Positions 37,147 to 45,661 of a stretch of 64,000 nt of DNA are shown one piece after another. The first letter of the stretch is position 1; every line of letters starts with the position of its first letter. The notes under the pieces were generated by a model. It searched no databases. It was not told where the DNA came from and saw only the letters and a program-made list of their open reading frames with translations. The position numbers and the translations under genes were made by a program. The DNA lies in the NCBI RefSeq assembly GCF_025717555.1, contig NZ_JAJIRP010000013.1, positions 62,001-126,000 on the forward strand, given 5' to 3'. This DNA is from Paucibacter sp. B2R-40 (GTDB lineage Bacteria; Pseudomonadota; Gammaproteobacteria; Burkholderiales; Burkholderiaceae_C).

Positions 37147-37698
37147 CTATTTCAAGGCCAGGCGCAGCAAGAGCTTGGCCTTGTCCCACTGGCGCTGGGC
37201 GGTGCGCTCGCTGACACCGGTGAGGGTGGCAATCTCCACCAGCGGGATGCCGCAGAAGAACTTGAGATCCACCAGGTGCGCCAGGGCGGGCTCGTGCTGG
37301 GCGAGTTCATCCAGGGCCTCACTCAGGCCTTCGAGTTCCTGCGGCCCGGCCACTTGCTCCGCCAGCTCGGTGTTCAGGCTGGTGATGTCGAGCCCGCCGC
37401 CGCGCTTGTCGGCATGGCGGGCGCGCACATGGTCGATCACCAAGCCGCGCATCGCCCGCGCCGCGTAGGCCATGAAGTGGGCTTGGTCCTGGAAGCCTGA
37501 ATCGCCACCGCGTTGCAGGTCCAGAAAGGCCTCGTGCAAGAGCGTGGTGGCGCTCAAGGCCGCCAGCGCACCAAAGCGGCCCGCCTCGCGCCGCGCAATG
37601 CGGTGCAGCTCTTCGTAGAGCGCGGCGAAGAGCTCAGCGCGCGCGCCGGGGTCGCCACCCTCGCAGCGCTGGATCAGCGTGGCGAGCGCGGCGCTCAC
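37147..37698 (-). CDS. ECF sigma factor, ECF43-like, lacking the acidic region-2.2 motif
   Basis: A 183-residue sigma-70 family factor. Region 2 covers about residues 20–95 and region 4 about 120–180, with the helix-turn-helix [26 protein letters not shown]. In place of the usual acidic D-A-E-D of region 2.2 it has [14 protein letters not shown] (Thr51, Thr52), which matches sigma factors of the ECF43/TIGR02999 type activated by Ser/Thr kinase phosphorylation. The start is GTG 37698–37696, overlapping the icmF stop (GTGA); the longer frame to 37761 would lie inside icmF. No anti-sigma gene is present. The kinase at 32718 is its likely partner. Confidence 0.85.
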   Translation of the reverse strand: MSAALATLIQRCEGGDPGARAELFAALYEELHRIARREAGRFGALAALSATTLLHEAFLDLQRGGDSGFQDQAHFMAYAARAMRGLVIDHVRARHADKRGGGLDITSLNTELAEQVAGPQELEGLSEALDELAQHEPALAHLVDLKFFCGIPLVEIATLTGVSERTAQRQWDKAKLLLRLALK

Positions 37699-40600
37699 AT
37701 GCTGCGCCGATACTGCCCGCCCACCTCGAACAGCGCCGAGGTAATCTGGCCCAGCGAGCAAACCCGCACGGCATCCATCAGCACCTCGAAGACGTTTTTG
37801 TTGTCGATGACGGCCTGCTGCAAACGCTGCAATTGGGCGGCGCTGTCGGCGGCATGCGTGGCGTGGAAATCACGCAGGCGGTGCAGCTGGGACTGTTTTT
37901 CTTCGTCGGTGGAGCGCGCCAGCTCGATGCTTTCCATGACTTGATCGCCATGCGGGTTGCGGAAGGTGTTGACGCCGATGATGGGGTACTCGCCGGTGTG
38001 CTTGAGCATCTCGTAATGCATGCTCTCTTCCTGGATCTTGCTGCGCTGGTAGCCGGTTTCCATGGCGCCCAGCACGCCGCCACGTTCGGCGATTTTCTCG
38101 AACTCGCTCAGCACCGCTTCTTCCAGCAGCTCGGTCAGCTCCTCGATGATAAAAGCGCCTTGTGAGGGGTTCTCGTTCTTGGCCAGGCCCCATTCGCGGT
38201 TGATGATCAGCTGGATCGCCATCGCGCGGCGTACCGATTCTTCGGTCGGCGTGGTGATCGCTTCATCGAAGGCATTGGTGTGCAGGCTGTTGCAGTTGTC
38301 GTAGATCGCGATCAGCGCCTGCAGCGTGGTGCGGATGTCGTTGAACTGGATCTCCTGCGCGTGCAGGCTGCGGCCCGAGGTCTGGATGTGATATTTGAGC
38401 TTCTGGCTGCGCTCATTGGCGCCGTATTTGTCGCGCATCGCCACCGCCCAGATGCGCCGCGCCACGCGGCCCAAGACCGTGTACTCGGGGTCCATGCCGT
38501 TGCTGAAGAAGAAGCTCAGGTTCGGCGCGAAGTCATCGATATGCATGCCGCGCGCCAGATAGGCTTCGACAAAGGTGAAGCCATTCGACAGCGTCAGCGC
38601 CAACTGGCTGATCGGATTCGCGCCGGCCTCGGCGATGTGATAACCGCTGATCGAGACGGAGTAGAAATTGCGCACATTGTGGTGCACGAAGAACTCGGCG
38701 ATATCGCCCATCACCTTCAGGCTGAACTCGGTCGAGAAGATGCAGGTGTTTTGGCCCTGGTCTTCCTTCAGGATGTCGGCCTGCACGGTGCCGCGCACAT
38801 TGGCCAAGACCCAGTCCTTGATCTTGGCGGCTTCGTCAGCGGTCGGGTCGCGGTGGTTGTCGGCCTTGAACTTGGCGAGGTTCTGGTCGATCGCGGTGTT
38901 CATGAACATCGCCAGAATCGTCGGCGCCGGGCCGTTGATCGTCATCGACACCGAGGTCGTCGGGCTGCACAGATCGAAGCCGTCGTAGAGCACCTTCATA
39001 TCGTCCAGCGTCGCGATGCTGACGCCGGAGTTGCCGACCTTGCCGTAGATGTCCGGGCGCGGTGCGGGGTCGGCGCCGTAGAGCGTGACCGAGTCGAAAG
39101 CGGTCGACAGGCGCTTGGCCGGCATACCGGAGCTGACCAGTTTGAAGCGGCGGTTGGTGCGGAAGGCATCGCCTTCGCCGGCGAACATACGGGTCGGATC
39201 TTCGCCCTCGCGCTTGAAGGCGAATACGCCGGCGGTGTAAGGGAAGCTGCCGGGCACGTTCTCCAGCAGCAGCCATTTCAGCAGCTCGCCATGGCATTCA
39301 TAGGCCGGCAACACGACCTTGCGGATCTTGGTGCCCGAGAGGCTGGTGTGAACGAGGTTGGTGCGGATTTCCTTGTCGCGGATCTTCACCACATATTCGT
39401 CGCCGCCGTAAGCCTGCTGCATATCGGGCCATTGCTTGAGCAATTGGCGGGCCGGGGCGTCCATCTGCGCTTCGCGCGCTTCGGCCAAGTCGCTCAAGGC
39501 CATACGCGCGCCTTGCTTGTCGGGGTTGGCTTCCAGCAGCATGCGTGAGCTGCCCCAGAGTTGCTGGATCTCGCGCGCCAACGTTGCTTGTTGACGAGCG
39601 CGCTTTTTGTAGCCGCGCACGGTGTCGGTGATCTCGGCCAGATAACGCACACGTGCCGCGGGCACCACCGGGGTCTGATGGGTGCTGTGGCGGGTGCTCA
39701 CTTGCGGCAAGCGGCCTTCTTTCAACTCCAGGCCGAGCTCGGCCAGGCGCGGCTTCAAGGCTTGGTAGAGCGCAGTCACGCCGTCATCATTGAAGCGACT
39801 GGCCATCGTGCCGAAGACCGGCATCTGGTCCGGCGCCGTGGTCCAGGCTTCCTTGTTGCGCTGCACCTGTTTGGCGACATCGCGGATCGCGTCGAGCGCG
39901 CCCTTGCGGTCGAACTTGTTGATCGCGACGAACTCGGCGAAGTCCAGCATGTCGATTTTTTCGAGCTGGCTGGCCGCGCCAAACTCGGGCGTCATCACAT
40001 ACATCGGCACATCGACATGCGGCACGATGGCCGCGTCGCCCTGGCCAATGCCTGAGGTCTCGACAATGATCAGGTCGAAGCCGGCGACCTTGGCCGCGGC
40101 GATCGCGTCGGGCAGGGCAGGGGAGATCTCGCTGCCGAAGTCGCGGGTAGCGAGGCTGCGCATGAAAACTCTTTGACCCTGACTCCAAGGGCCGATGGCG
40201 TTCATGCGGATGCGGTCGCCGAGCAGCGCGCCGCCGCTCTTGCGGCGTGATGGATCGATCGAGATCACTGCCACGCGCAGGCCATCGTTCTGGTCCAAGC
40301 GCAAACGGCGGATCAGCTCATCGGTCAGGCTGGATTTGCCGGCGCCACCGGTGCCGGTGATGCCCAGCACGGGCACCTTGATGCTCTTGGCGGCGGCTTG
40401 CAACTCGGCGACCAGCGCCGCGTCGGCCTTGTCGTTCTCTAAAGCGGTGATCAACTGGGCCAGTGAGCGCCAAGCGCCTTCGCCATGGCCTTGCAAGCTG
40501 CTCAAGGCTTTGGGCGCATAGACGCTGAAGTCTTGGTCGGCCTTCATCACCATCTCGCCGATCATGCCTTGCAGGCCCATGCGTTGGCCGTCTTCTGGGC

Positions 40601-40985
40601 TGAAGATGCGCACGCCATGTTCGGCCAGATCGCGGATCTCGGCCGGCACGATCACGCCGCCGCCGCCGCCGAAGACCTGGATATGCTCGCCGCCGCGAGC
40701 CTTCAGCAACTCGACCATGTATTTGAAGTACTCGACATGGCCGCCCTGGTAAGAGCTGATGGCGATGCCTTGCGCGTCTTCTTGCAGTGCTGCGGTGACG
40801 ACCTCGTCGACCGAGCGGTTGTGGCCGAGGTGGATCACCTCGACGCCCATGCCTTGCAGGATGCGCCGCATGATGTTGATGGCGGCGTCATGGCCGTCAA
40901 ACAGACTGGCGGCCGTCACAAAGCGCACCTTGTTGGACGGGCGATAGTTGGCGAGGGCCTTGTATTCGGCGGACAAATCGGTCAT
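37695..40985 (-). CDS. icmF: Fused isobutyryl-CoA mutase (IcmF)
   Basis: A 1096-residue adenosylcobalamin enzyme interconverting isobutyryl- and n-butyryl-CoA (isovaleryl/pivalyl-CoA in some members), with its own GTPase chaperone. Order: B12-binding domain (about 20–150; His32 in [20 protein letters not shown]), MeaI-type G domain (P-loop GTGGAGKS, 211–218), then the mutase barrel, with [25 protein letters not shown] and [13 protein letters not shown] consistent with the IcmF rather than methylmalonyl-CoA class. Length equals known IcmF. Start ATG 40985 follows GGAGACC; the frame opens at 41042. A 20-bp palindrome precedes it at 41068. Its stop overlaps the GTG of the ECF sigma gene. Confidence 0.93.
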   Translation of the reverse strand: MTDLSAEYKALANYRPSNKVRFVTAASLFDGHDAAINIMRRILQGMGVEVIHLGHNRSVDEVVTAALQEDAQGIAISSYQGGHVEYFKYMVELLKARGGEHIQVFGGGGGVIVPAEIRDLAEHGVRIFSPEDGQRMGLQGMIGEMVMKADQDFSVYAPKALSSLQGHGEGAWRSLAQLITALENDKADAALVAELQAAAKSIKVPVLGITGTGGAGKSSLTDELIRRLRLDQNDGLRVAVISIDPSRRKSGGALLGDRIRMNAIGPWSQGQRVFMRSLATRDFGSEISPALPDAIAAAKVAGFDLIIVETSGIGQGDAAIVPHVDVPMYVMTPEFGAASQLEKIDMLDFAEFVAINKFDRKGALDAIRDVAKQVQRNKEAWTTAPDQMPVFGTMASRFNDDGVTALYQALKPRLAELGLELKEGRLPQVSTRHSTHQTPVVPAARVRYLAEITDTVRGYKKRARQQATLAREIQQLWGSSRMLLEANPDKQGARMALSDLAEAREAQMDAPARQLLKQWPDMQQAYGGDEYVVKIRDKEIRTNLVHTSLSGTKIRKVVLPAYECHGELLKWLLLENVPGSFPYTAGVFAFKREGEDPTRMFAGEGDAFRTNRRFKLVSSGMPAKRLSTAFDSVTLYGADPAPRPDIYGKVGNSGVSIATLDDMKVLYDGFDLCSPTTSVSMTINGPAPTILAMFMNTAIDQNLAKFKADNHRDPTADEAAKIKDWVLANVRGTVQADILKEDQGQNTCIFSTEFSLKVMGDIAEFFVHHNVRNFYSVSISGYHIAEAGANPISQLALTLSNGFTFVEAYLARGMHIDDFAPNLSFFFSNGMDPEYTVLGRVARRIWAVAMRDKYGANERSQKLKYHIQTSGRSLHAQEIQFNDIRTTLQALIAIYDNCNSLHTNAFDEAITTPTEESVRRAMAIQLIINREWGLAKNENPSQGAFIIEELTELLEEAVLSEFEKIAERGGVLGAMETGYQRSKIQEESMHYEMLKHTGEYPIIGVNTFRNPHGDQVMESIELARSTDEEKQSQLHRLRDFHATHAADSAAQLQRLQQAVIDNKNVFEVLMDAVRVCSLGQITSALFEVGGQYRRSM

Positions 40986-41067
40986 GGCAGGTCTCCAGCG
41001 GCAATGGCTAATGTCATCAGGCTTGCCGGTTTTTAACAGCAAAACTGCGGTGATTCTAGGGCTTGAT

Positions 41068-41087
41068 TGACGTTTACGTAAACGTCA
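41068..41087. promoter_or_regulatory. Perfect 20-bp palindrome upstream of icmF
   Basis: TGACGTTTACGTAAACGTCA is a perfect palindrome, 82 bases upstream of the icmF start. It shares TGACGTTTACGTAA and CGTCA with the ivd site at 3571–3596. Two such sites before branched-chain acyl-CoA genes suggest one shared regulator (LiuR- or TetR-type); the protein is not encoded in the window. Confidence 0.7.
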
Positions 41088-41116
41088 GTTTGGGGCCGGC
41101 AACATTGTGGCGAGCA

Positions 41117-41142
41117 ATTAAATGAACCCGACCCCATTTAAA
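41117..41142. repeat. GAACCCGACCCC-type dispersed repeat end, copy 1
   Basis: ATTAAATGAACCCGACCCCA followed by TTTAAA lies just after the stop of the HD-GYP gene. A similar unit, AAAATGAACCTGACCCCAAT followed by TTAAA, lies at 42506–42530 upstream of the same gene, in the same orientation. Short units of this GAACCTGACCCC type are common between genes in proteobacteria and can flank IS200-like (REP-associated) transposases; none is present here. Confidence 0.5.
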
Positions 41143-41148
41143 GGGTGT

Positions 41149-42384
41149 TCAGTTGCTGCTGGGCTGTTGCCAGATATCTTCCAGATAGGTGAAGCCCCAA
41201 TCCGAGGGGGTTTCGCGGCTGACGACCTTGTCGCGGGTGCTGAGGTGCGAGAGGTCCAGGGTCAGCACGGGAATCGGTATGCTGGAGCGGGTCGAGTAGA
41301 ACACCCGCACCACCGGCGCGGCCAAGCTGGCGGGGTTCAATTCGGTCACCACGGCGAGCCGGCCCGACTCCAGCTTGACCAAGCTGCCGACCGGGTAGAT
41401 GCCGACGCTTTTCACAAAGGCCTTGAACACGACCGGGTCGAAATGGTCGCCCGCCCATTGCGCCATGCGCTGAATCGAGCCGGCCGGGTCCCAAGCTGAC
41501 TTGTAGGGCCGGGTCGAAGTGATGGCGTCATAGACATCGCAGACCGCGCCCATGCGGGCCAAGAGGCTGATCTGCTCGCCTTTGAGTTTTTGCGGGTAGC
41601 CGCTGCCGTCCATTTTCTCGTGGTGGTGCAGGCAGACATCCAAGGCGCCTGCCGGCACCGACGCGCCTTGTTTGAGCATTTGGTAGCCGCGCAGCGGATG
41701 CGAGCGGATCACATTGAACTCGGCATCGCTGAGCTTGCCCGGTTTGTTCAAGACATCCAAAGGCATTGCCATCTTGCCGATGTCGTGAAGCAGGCCGGCC
41801 AGGCCGGCCTCGCGGGTTTGTTCATCGCTCAAGCCCAGTTGTTTGGCCAAAGCCACCATCAAGGCGCAGACCGCCACCGAATGCATATAGGTGTAGTTGT
41901 CCTTGGTCTTCAGCCGCGCCAGGCTGATCAAGGCGGAGGGATTACGCGAGACCGAATTGCTGATTTCTTCGACGATGGGCAGGCATTGGTCGGCGTCCAA
42001 GGCCTTGCCCAGACGCGCCTCGCCAAACATCGAGGTGACCGCCTCGCGCGAGCGATTCACCAGGATGTTGGCGCGGGCCATTTCGGCGGCCATGCTGGTG
42101 GGCGCGCGTTCGCTCAACGGTGGGCTCGGCTTGGGCTTTGGCGGGTCTGTCGGCTCTAGGGCTTGGACTGCGGCAATGGCAGCACTTGCCTCGCTGACAT
42201 CCAGGCCGCGCTCGGTATCAATCACCAGCATGGGCACGCCGCTGCTCAGCAAGGCGGCCAAATCAGCTTGTTCTTGCAGCAAGAACTTGGTCTTCCAAAA
42301 GGAATGAGCCAGCCAAGAGCCTTCCAGCGACTGGATAAACATGCCGATGCGGACTTGTTGGACGGATATTTTCTTCAGCATCAA
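41149..42384 (-). CDS. HD-GYP domain cyclic-di-GMP phosphodiesterase
   Basis: A 411-residue protein. The N-terminal DUF3391 domain ([22 protein letters not shown], about residues 4–60) is followed by a Pro-rich linker and an HD-GYP domain (about 150–330): [31 protein letters not shown] (HD metal ligands) and [15 protein letters not shown], where the GYP signature is intact. It should hydrolyse cyclic-di-GMP. There is no receiver domain. ATG codons at 42384 and 42381 both fit. It is flanked by the repeat units at 41117 and 42506, and follows no operon partner. Confidence 0.9.
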   Translation of the reverse strand: MMLKKISVQQVRIGMFIQSLEGSWLAHSFWKTKFLLQEQADLAALLSSGVPMLVIDTERGLDVSEASAAIAAVQALEPTDPPKPKPSPPLSERAPTSMAAEMARANILVNRSREAVTSMFGEARLGKALDADQCLPIVEEISNSVSRNPSALISLARLKTKDNYTYMHSVAVCALMVALAKQLGLSDEQTREAGLAGLLHDIGKMAMPLDVLNKPGKLSDAEFNVIRSHPLRGYQMLKQGASVPAGALDVCLHHHEKMDGSGYPQKLKGEQISLLARMGAVCDVYDAITSTRPYKSAWDPAGSIQRMAQWAGDHFDPVVFKAFVKSVGIYPVGSLVKLESGRLAVVTELNPASLAAPVVRVFYSTRSSIPIPVLTLDLSHLSTRDKVVSRETPSDWGFTYLEDIWQQPSSN

Positions 42385-42505
42385 ATGAACATGGGCAGCA
42401 CGCTCGTTGCGAGGTCGAGCCGGTATTCTGTCCTTAAGCGCTGCCGGCCGGCGGGCAGTACTGGGGCCTGTTTCATTGGCAAATTGAGCTGAAACGAGGG
42501 GCAGG

Positions 42506-42530
42506 AAAATGAACCTGACCCCAATTTAAA
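42506..42530. repeat. GAACCTGACCCC-type dispersed repeat end, copy 2
   Basis: AAAATGAACCTGACCCCAAT then TTAAA, in direct orientation to the copy at 41117–41142. It lies between the HD-GYP gene and the DUF4401 gene. No transposase lies between the copies. Confidence 0.5.
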
Positions 42531-42548
42531 GTTTGCAGGCCAGCGACC

Positions 42549-44180
42549 TCATGGCGCTATGCGCTGCAGCTTGGCGTCGGCCAGTCCGACCAGCAAGGCT
42601 TGGCCATCGGGGCGGACCCTGAACTCGCCGTATTTGGCCGCTTGCCAGCGCGCACCATCGCCTTCGCGGAAGTACCAGGCATCGCTGACCAGCGTCCAGC
42701 CGCCGTTGCGGGGGCTCAGCTCCATCAATTGCTCGTCGGCGGCCAGCGCCTTGCTCGTAGCACCCGGCTCATGCAAGCCTTGCACCAGCGCGACTCCGCG
42801 CGTATCGACCTTGAGCACCACTCGCGGACGTTCGGCGCCAAGCCGGTACATATTGGCCGCATTGATGTCGGCGCCTAAATCGTAATTCAGGCGCATAAAG
42901 TCGCCTTGCATCAGCGAGCGCGGGTCAAGCGGCGCCAGTGCGACAAAGAGCGGTCGTCCCTCGCTGATCAGGCGCTGCTTTTGCCAGATGCCGGTGTTGA
43001 CGAGCGCCAAGCTCAGCAAGCCGCCACCCAAGAGCCAGGCGGCAGCGGGCCTGCGTTTGAGCTGTGTTTGAGCGCTTGCCGTGACGACAGCTTTGTCTTG
43101 GCCGCGCGCTGCCAGCGAGGCGAAGAGCGCCAGCAAGGCCGCAGCGGCAGCCAAGACCGCCGCCTTGCTGCTCAGGGGCCAGCTGAGTTGATAGTAAGAC
43201 GCGCCCACAACCCAAACTGCAGCCAAAGCACTGCTCATGGACAAACCCCAGCGCCGCGTCGAGCTCGACCATGCCAGCAGCATCAAGAGGCCACCCAGGC
43301 AAGGCAACCAGAAACAAAGACCGGCGAGCACCAGCGCCACGGCGACGGGCAGCGGCCGGCGCAGGTCCGGCCAAGCCTGCATGGCCAGGGCAAAGCCGCC
43401 CAGCGCGAAAGCGACGGCAGCTGCCTGATAGGCCCATCGCAGGCTTAGGGGCGGGTTCAACTCTGGTCCGAAAAATCCCTGTTCAAGGGCAGCAAAACTG
43501 CCCAGGGCCGCGAGACCCAAGACCAGCATCGAGAGCCAACCGGCGACAAATGCCTCCAGCAGCGCAGCCTTGGCCGCATGCCTGCCGTGTAAGAAAAAAC
43601 GCTGCTGCAAGAGCAGTGCGCCCAGGCCTAAGGCCAGACCTGTATGCAAGATCAGCCAATACGCCCCCAGGCCCTCGTGCTGGCTCAACCCTGTCGGCAC
43701 CAGCATCAAGCAGAAAAACAGTCCGGCCGCCGCCCCCAGCAAGACGCGCAGCCAAGCCTTGTCGATGGCTACTGCCAGCCCCAAGCTGGTGATCAGCAGC
43801 AAAGCCGAGGCGACAGATTCGTGCAGGTCACGGTAGAGGCCCAAGGACAGAGTCAGCGCCGCGCTGAGCAGCAAGGGAGCGGCCAATTGCTCAAGGAACA
43901 AGGCCGCCGAGTTCGAGCGCAAGATCACGGCTGCCGCCACCAGCATCAGCAGGCCGACAAAATAAGCTCCGGCGCCCTGCGTCAGCGCCGGCCCCAATAG
44001 CAGGTAGATACAGATCAGCAGCGGCACGGCCGCCAGCCAAGCCCCCAGCGCCGTCAGCAGCACCAGCGACCAGGGCCTGGCCTCGGTGCTAGGCAAAGTT
44101 GCCGAATCGGGTAACAGTCCCGCGGCAATTGCGCGCTGCAGCACTTGCGTCGACGTCAGTTCTTCAATGTGCCGGCTCAT
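42549..44180 (-). CDS. DUF4401 membrane protein fused to a GDYXXLXY domain
   Basis: A 543-residue protein with about ten hydrophobic helices (first at about 37–65, last near 375–395; DUF4401-type), followed by a periplasmic C-terminal domain with QGDFMRLNYDL, the GDYxxLxY signature (here Gly-Asp-Phe). The two domains occur as separate adjacent proteins in many bacteria; here they are joined. Function is unknown. It overlaps the upstream DUF2157 gene by four bases (ATGA), a pair found together widely in proteobacteria. Confidence 0.8.
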   Translation of the reverse strand: MSRHIEELTSTQVLQRAIAAGLLPDSATLPSTEARPWSLVLLTALGAWLAAVPLLICIYLLLGPALTQGAGAYFVGLLMLVAAAVILRSNSAALFLEQLAAPLLLSAALTLSLGLYRDLHESVASALLLITSLGLAVAIDKAWLRVLLGAAAGLFFCLMLVPTGLSQHEGLGAYWLILHTGLALGLGALLLQQRFFLHGRHAAKAALLEAFVAGWLSMLVLGLAALGSFAALEQGFFGPELNPPLSLRWAYQAAAVAFALGGFALAMQAWPDLRRPLPVAVALVLAGLCFWLPCLGGLLMLLAWSSSTRRWGLSMSSALAAVWVVGASYYQLSWPLSSKAAVLAAAAALLALFASLAARGQDKAVVTASAQTQLKRRPAAAWLLGGGLLSLALVNTGIWQKQRLISEGRPLFVALAPLDPRSLMQGDFMRLNYDLGADINAANMYRLGAERPRVVLKVDTRGVALVQGLHEPGATSKALAADEQLMELSPRNGGWTLVSDAWYFREGDGARWQAAKYGEFRVRPDGQALLVGLADAKLQRIAP

Positions 44181-45178
44181 GCTGGCCGTCCTTGCTCGCT
44201 GGCATGCCGCTTGGCGAGCCGCATCAGTCCGCTGACGCTGGCCGCCAGCAGCAGGGCAGCGGCGCCGCCGACCAATAACAGCCTGAGTGGATCATTGCTG
44301 ATCGAGGCATTTTCCGGGTTCAGCCATTGCGCGAATCCGAACACCAGCAAGATGTTCAGGCCCAGCGCCACCATGCTCAGCTGAGCGATGTCAAAGTTTT
44401 CAGCGCTGCGGGCGAGCAGCGCGAAAGCCAGCAAACCCATCAACAGGCCCAGCCAGTAATGCGCCATTGCTGCGGCATGAAACAAGCCGCTCAGCGCGAC
44501 GGCGCTGACGAAGGCGGTGGCCAAGCCCATGGCAAAGCGCAGTGTGAGCAGGCCGGCGCCGGTCTGCCGGCGGCACAAGGGGCCAAGCAAAATCAGCATC
44601 AGGGTCACAGCGCCAAAAGCCAGTGCGTGGACCTGCAATTCCTCACGCCGGCCGGCCGGCAGCGCGCTCCAGCGCCCGCCCAAATGGGTGTTCATCCACA
44701 GCGCAATTGCCGTGGTGGTGATGGCCACCCAGGGCGCCCACAAAACATCGGAGCGTGCGCCCAAACACAGCGGCAGACCCAGGGCAGCCCAGAGCGCAAA
44801 GAGCTGCCAGGTGTCTGCGCCGGTCTGGTAGGTCTGGCCAAAAAAAGCCAGCAAGCCGCCCAAGCTCAGCAGGCAAAGCAAGGCCAGGGCCGGTCGCGCT
44901 CTTGGCCACAGTGCAGCAGCCAGGGCGCTGCTCAGCAACAAGGCTTGCAGCAGCGCAAAACGAGGCATTCGCCCCAGCTCGGCCCAGTTGGCTGCGACCC
45001 ACATCAACAGGCCCAAGCCCCCTAAGCCGGCTGCCAACAGCGCCGTGCCGCGCAGCACGAACTGGCTCAAGTTGTGCGGCTGCCCATGTAATCCTGCCAC
45101 GCGTTGCAGCTGCGCCGCCTGTTCGGCGTTCAAGCCATGCTTGGCCCTGAGTTGCAAGAGCAGGAGTCGTATTTTCAT
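44177..45178 (-). CDS. DUF2157 domain membrane protein
   Basis: A 333-residue membrane protein of the DUF2157 family, with a short cytoplasmic N-terminus (RAKHGLNAEQAAQLQRVAGLH) and about nine hydrophobic helices. It begins the DUF2157–DUF4401/GDYXXLXY unit. The function of the pair is not established. A terminator at 45186–45210 ends transcription arriving from the lipoprotein gene, so this unit probably has its own promoter immediately upstream or within that terminator region. Confidence 0.8.
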   Translation of the reverse strand: MKIRLLLLQLRAKHGLNAEQAAQLQRVAGLHGQPHNLSQFVLRGTALLAAGLGGLGLLMWVAANWAELGRMPRFALLQALLLSSALAAALWPRARPALALLCLLSLGGLLAFFGQTYQTGADTWQLFALWAALGLPLCLGARSDVLWAPWVAITTTAIALWMNTHLGGRWSALPAGRREELQVHALAFGAVTLMLILLGPLCRRQTGAGLLTLRFAMGLATAFVSAVALSGLFHAAAMAHYWLGLLMGLLAFALLARSAENFDIAQLSMVALGLNILLVFGFAQWLNPENASISNDPLRLLLVGGAAALLLAASVSGLMRLAKRHASEQGRPA

Positions 45179-45185
45179 GGGCGCA

Positions 45186-45210
45186 AATAATAAGGGCGGC
45201 CAAGCCGCCC
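45186..45210 (-). terminator. Rho-independent terminator (minus strand) after the small lipoprotein gene
   Basis: Read on the minus strand: GGGCGGC–TTG–GCCGCCC, a perfect 7-bp stem with a three-base loop, followed by TTATTATTT. It lies 22 bases after the stop of the 71-residue lipoprotein. Confidence 0.8.
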
Positions 45211-45231
45211 CTGTTGATCAATACACATGCC

Positions 45232-45447
45232 TCAGCGTTCCATGATCTGAACGACTTCGCCCTTCATGATGGTCATGCGCTTGCCCTCGGCATCACGGTA
45301 TTCGTAGCTGCCGGCCTTTTCATCCAGGTCGGGCTTGCCGTGGGTGACGATCATGCGGCCTTCTTTGGTGCTCATGATGTACTGGGTCGAGCTGCAGCCA
45401 GCCAGCACGGCGAGCAGAATCAAACAAACGGGGGCAATGAATTTCAT
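45232..45447 (-). CDS. YgdI/YgdR-type small lipoprotein
   Basis: A 71-residue lipoprotein. Signal MKFIAPVCLILLAVLAGCSS with lipobox LAGC (acylated Cys18) is followed by the YgdI/YgdR (DUF903) beta-barrel-like domain: TQYIMSTKEGRMIVTHGKPD and YEYRDAEGKRMTIMKGEVVQI. Members are small outer-membrane or periplasmic lipoproteins of unknown role. The gene is monocistronic, ending at the 45186–45210 terminator. GGAG precedes the ATG. Confidence 0.85.
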   Translation of the reverse strand: MKFIAPVCLILLAVLAGCSSTQYIMSTKEGRMIVTHGKPDLDEKAGSYEYRDAEGKRMTIMKGEVVQIMER

Positions 45448-45500
45448 GGCTTGATCTCCTTTTGAAGTTGATTTCCGGAACCGGGCGCCGGCGGGTTTGA

Positions 45501-45518
45501 GTATTCCATGTTGAATAC
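45501..45518. promoter_or_regulatory. Inverted repeat GTATTC-N6-GAATAC
   Basis: GTATTC and GAATAC flank six bases (CATGTT), 54 bases upstream of the small lipoprotein start and 144 bases before nasT. It could be an operator for either divergent gene. No matching site was found elsewhere in the window. Confidence 0.35.
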
Positions 45519-45661
45519 ACCTCGGACCGCCGTAGGCGAGTCGAAACTCTCGTTCAGGCTCTTCATATTAGGGGCTTGATGAGCCTCAAACCTTGCGTTA
45601 GCTCAGCCGCTTGAGAATGCGGTTTTCAATCCGGCATGGAATTTGCGTCGTTTGGCATCAG

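Noticed and set aside
38280-39548. Long plus-strand open frame opposite icmF
   Set aside because: Composition is a shadow of the icmF codons; no domain or ribosome site.
40986-41067. Cobalamin riboswitch upstream of icmF
   Set aside because: Too short, and I see no B12-box-like sequence.
45631-45647. GG-N10-GC (sigma-54-like) element just before nasT
   Set aside because: Correct spacing but poor flanks, and the start point would leave almost no leader before the ATG; weaker than 46369–46385.
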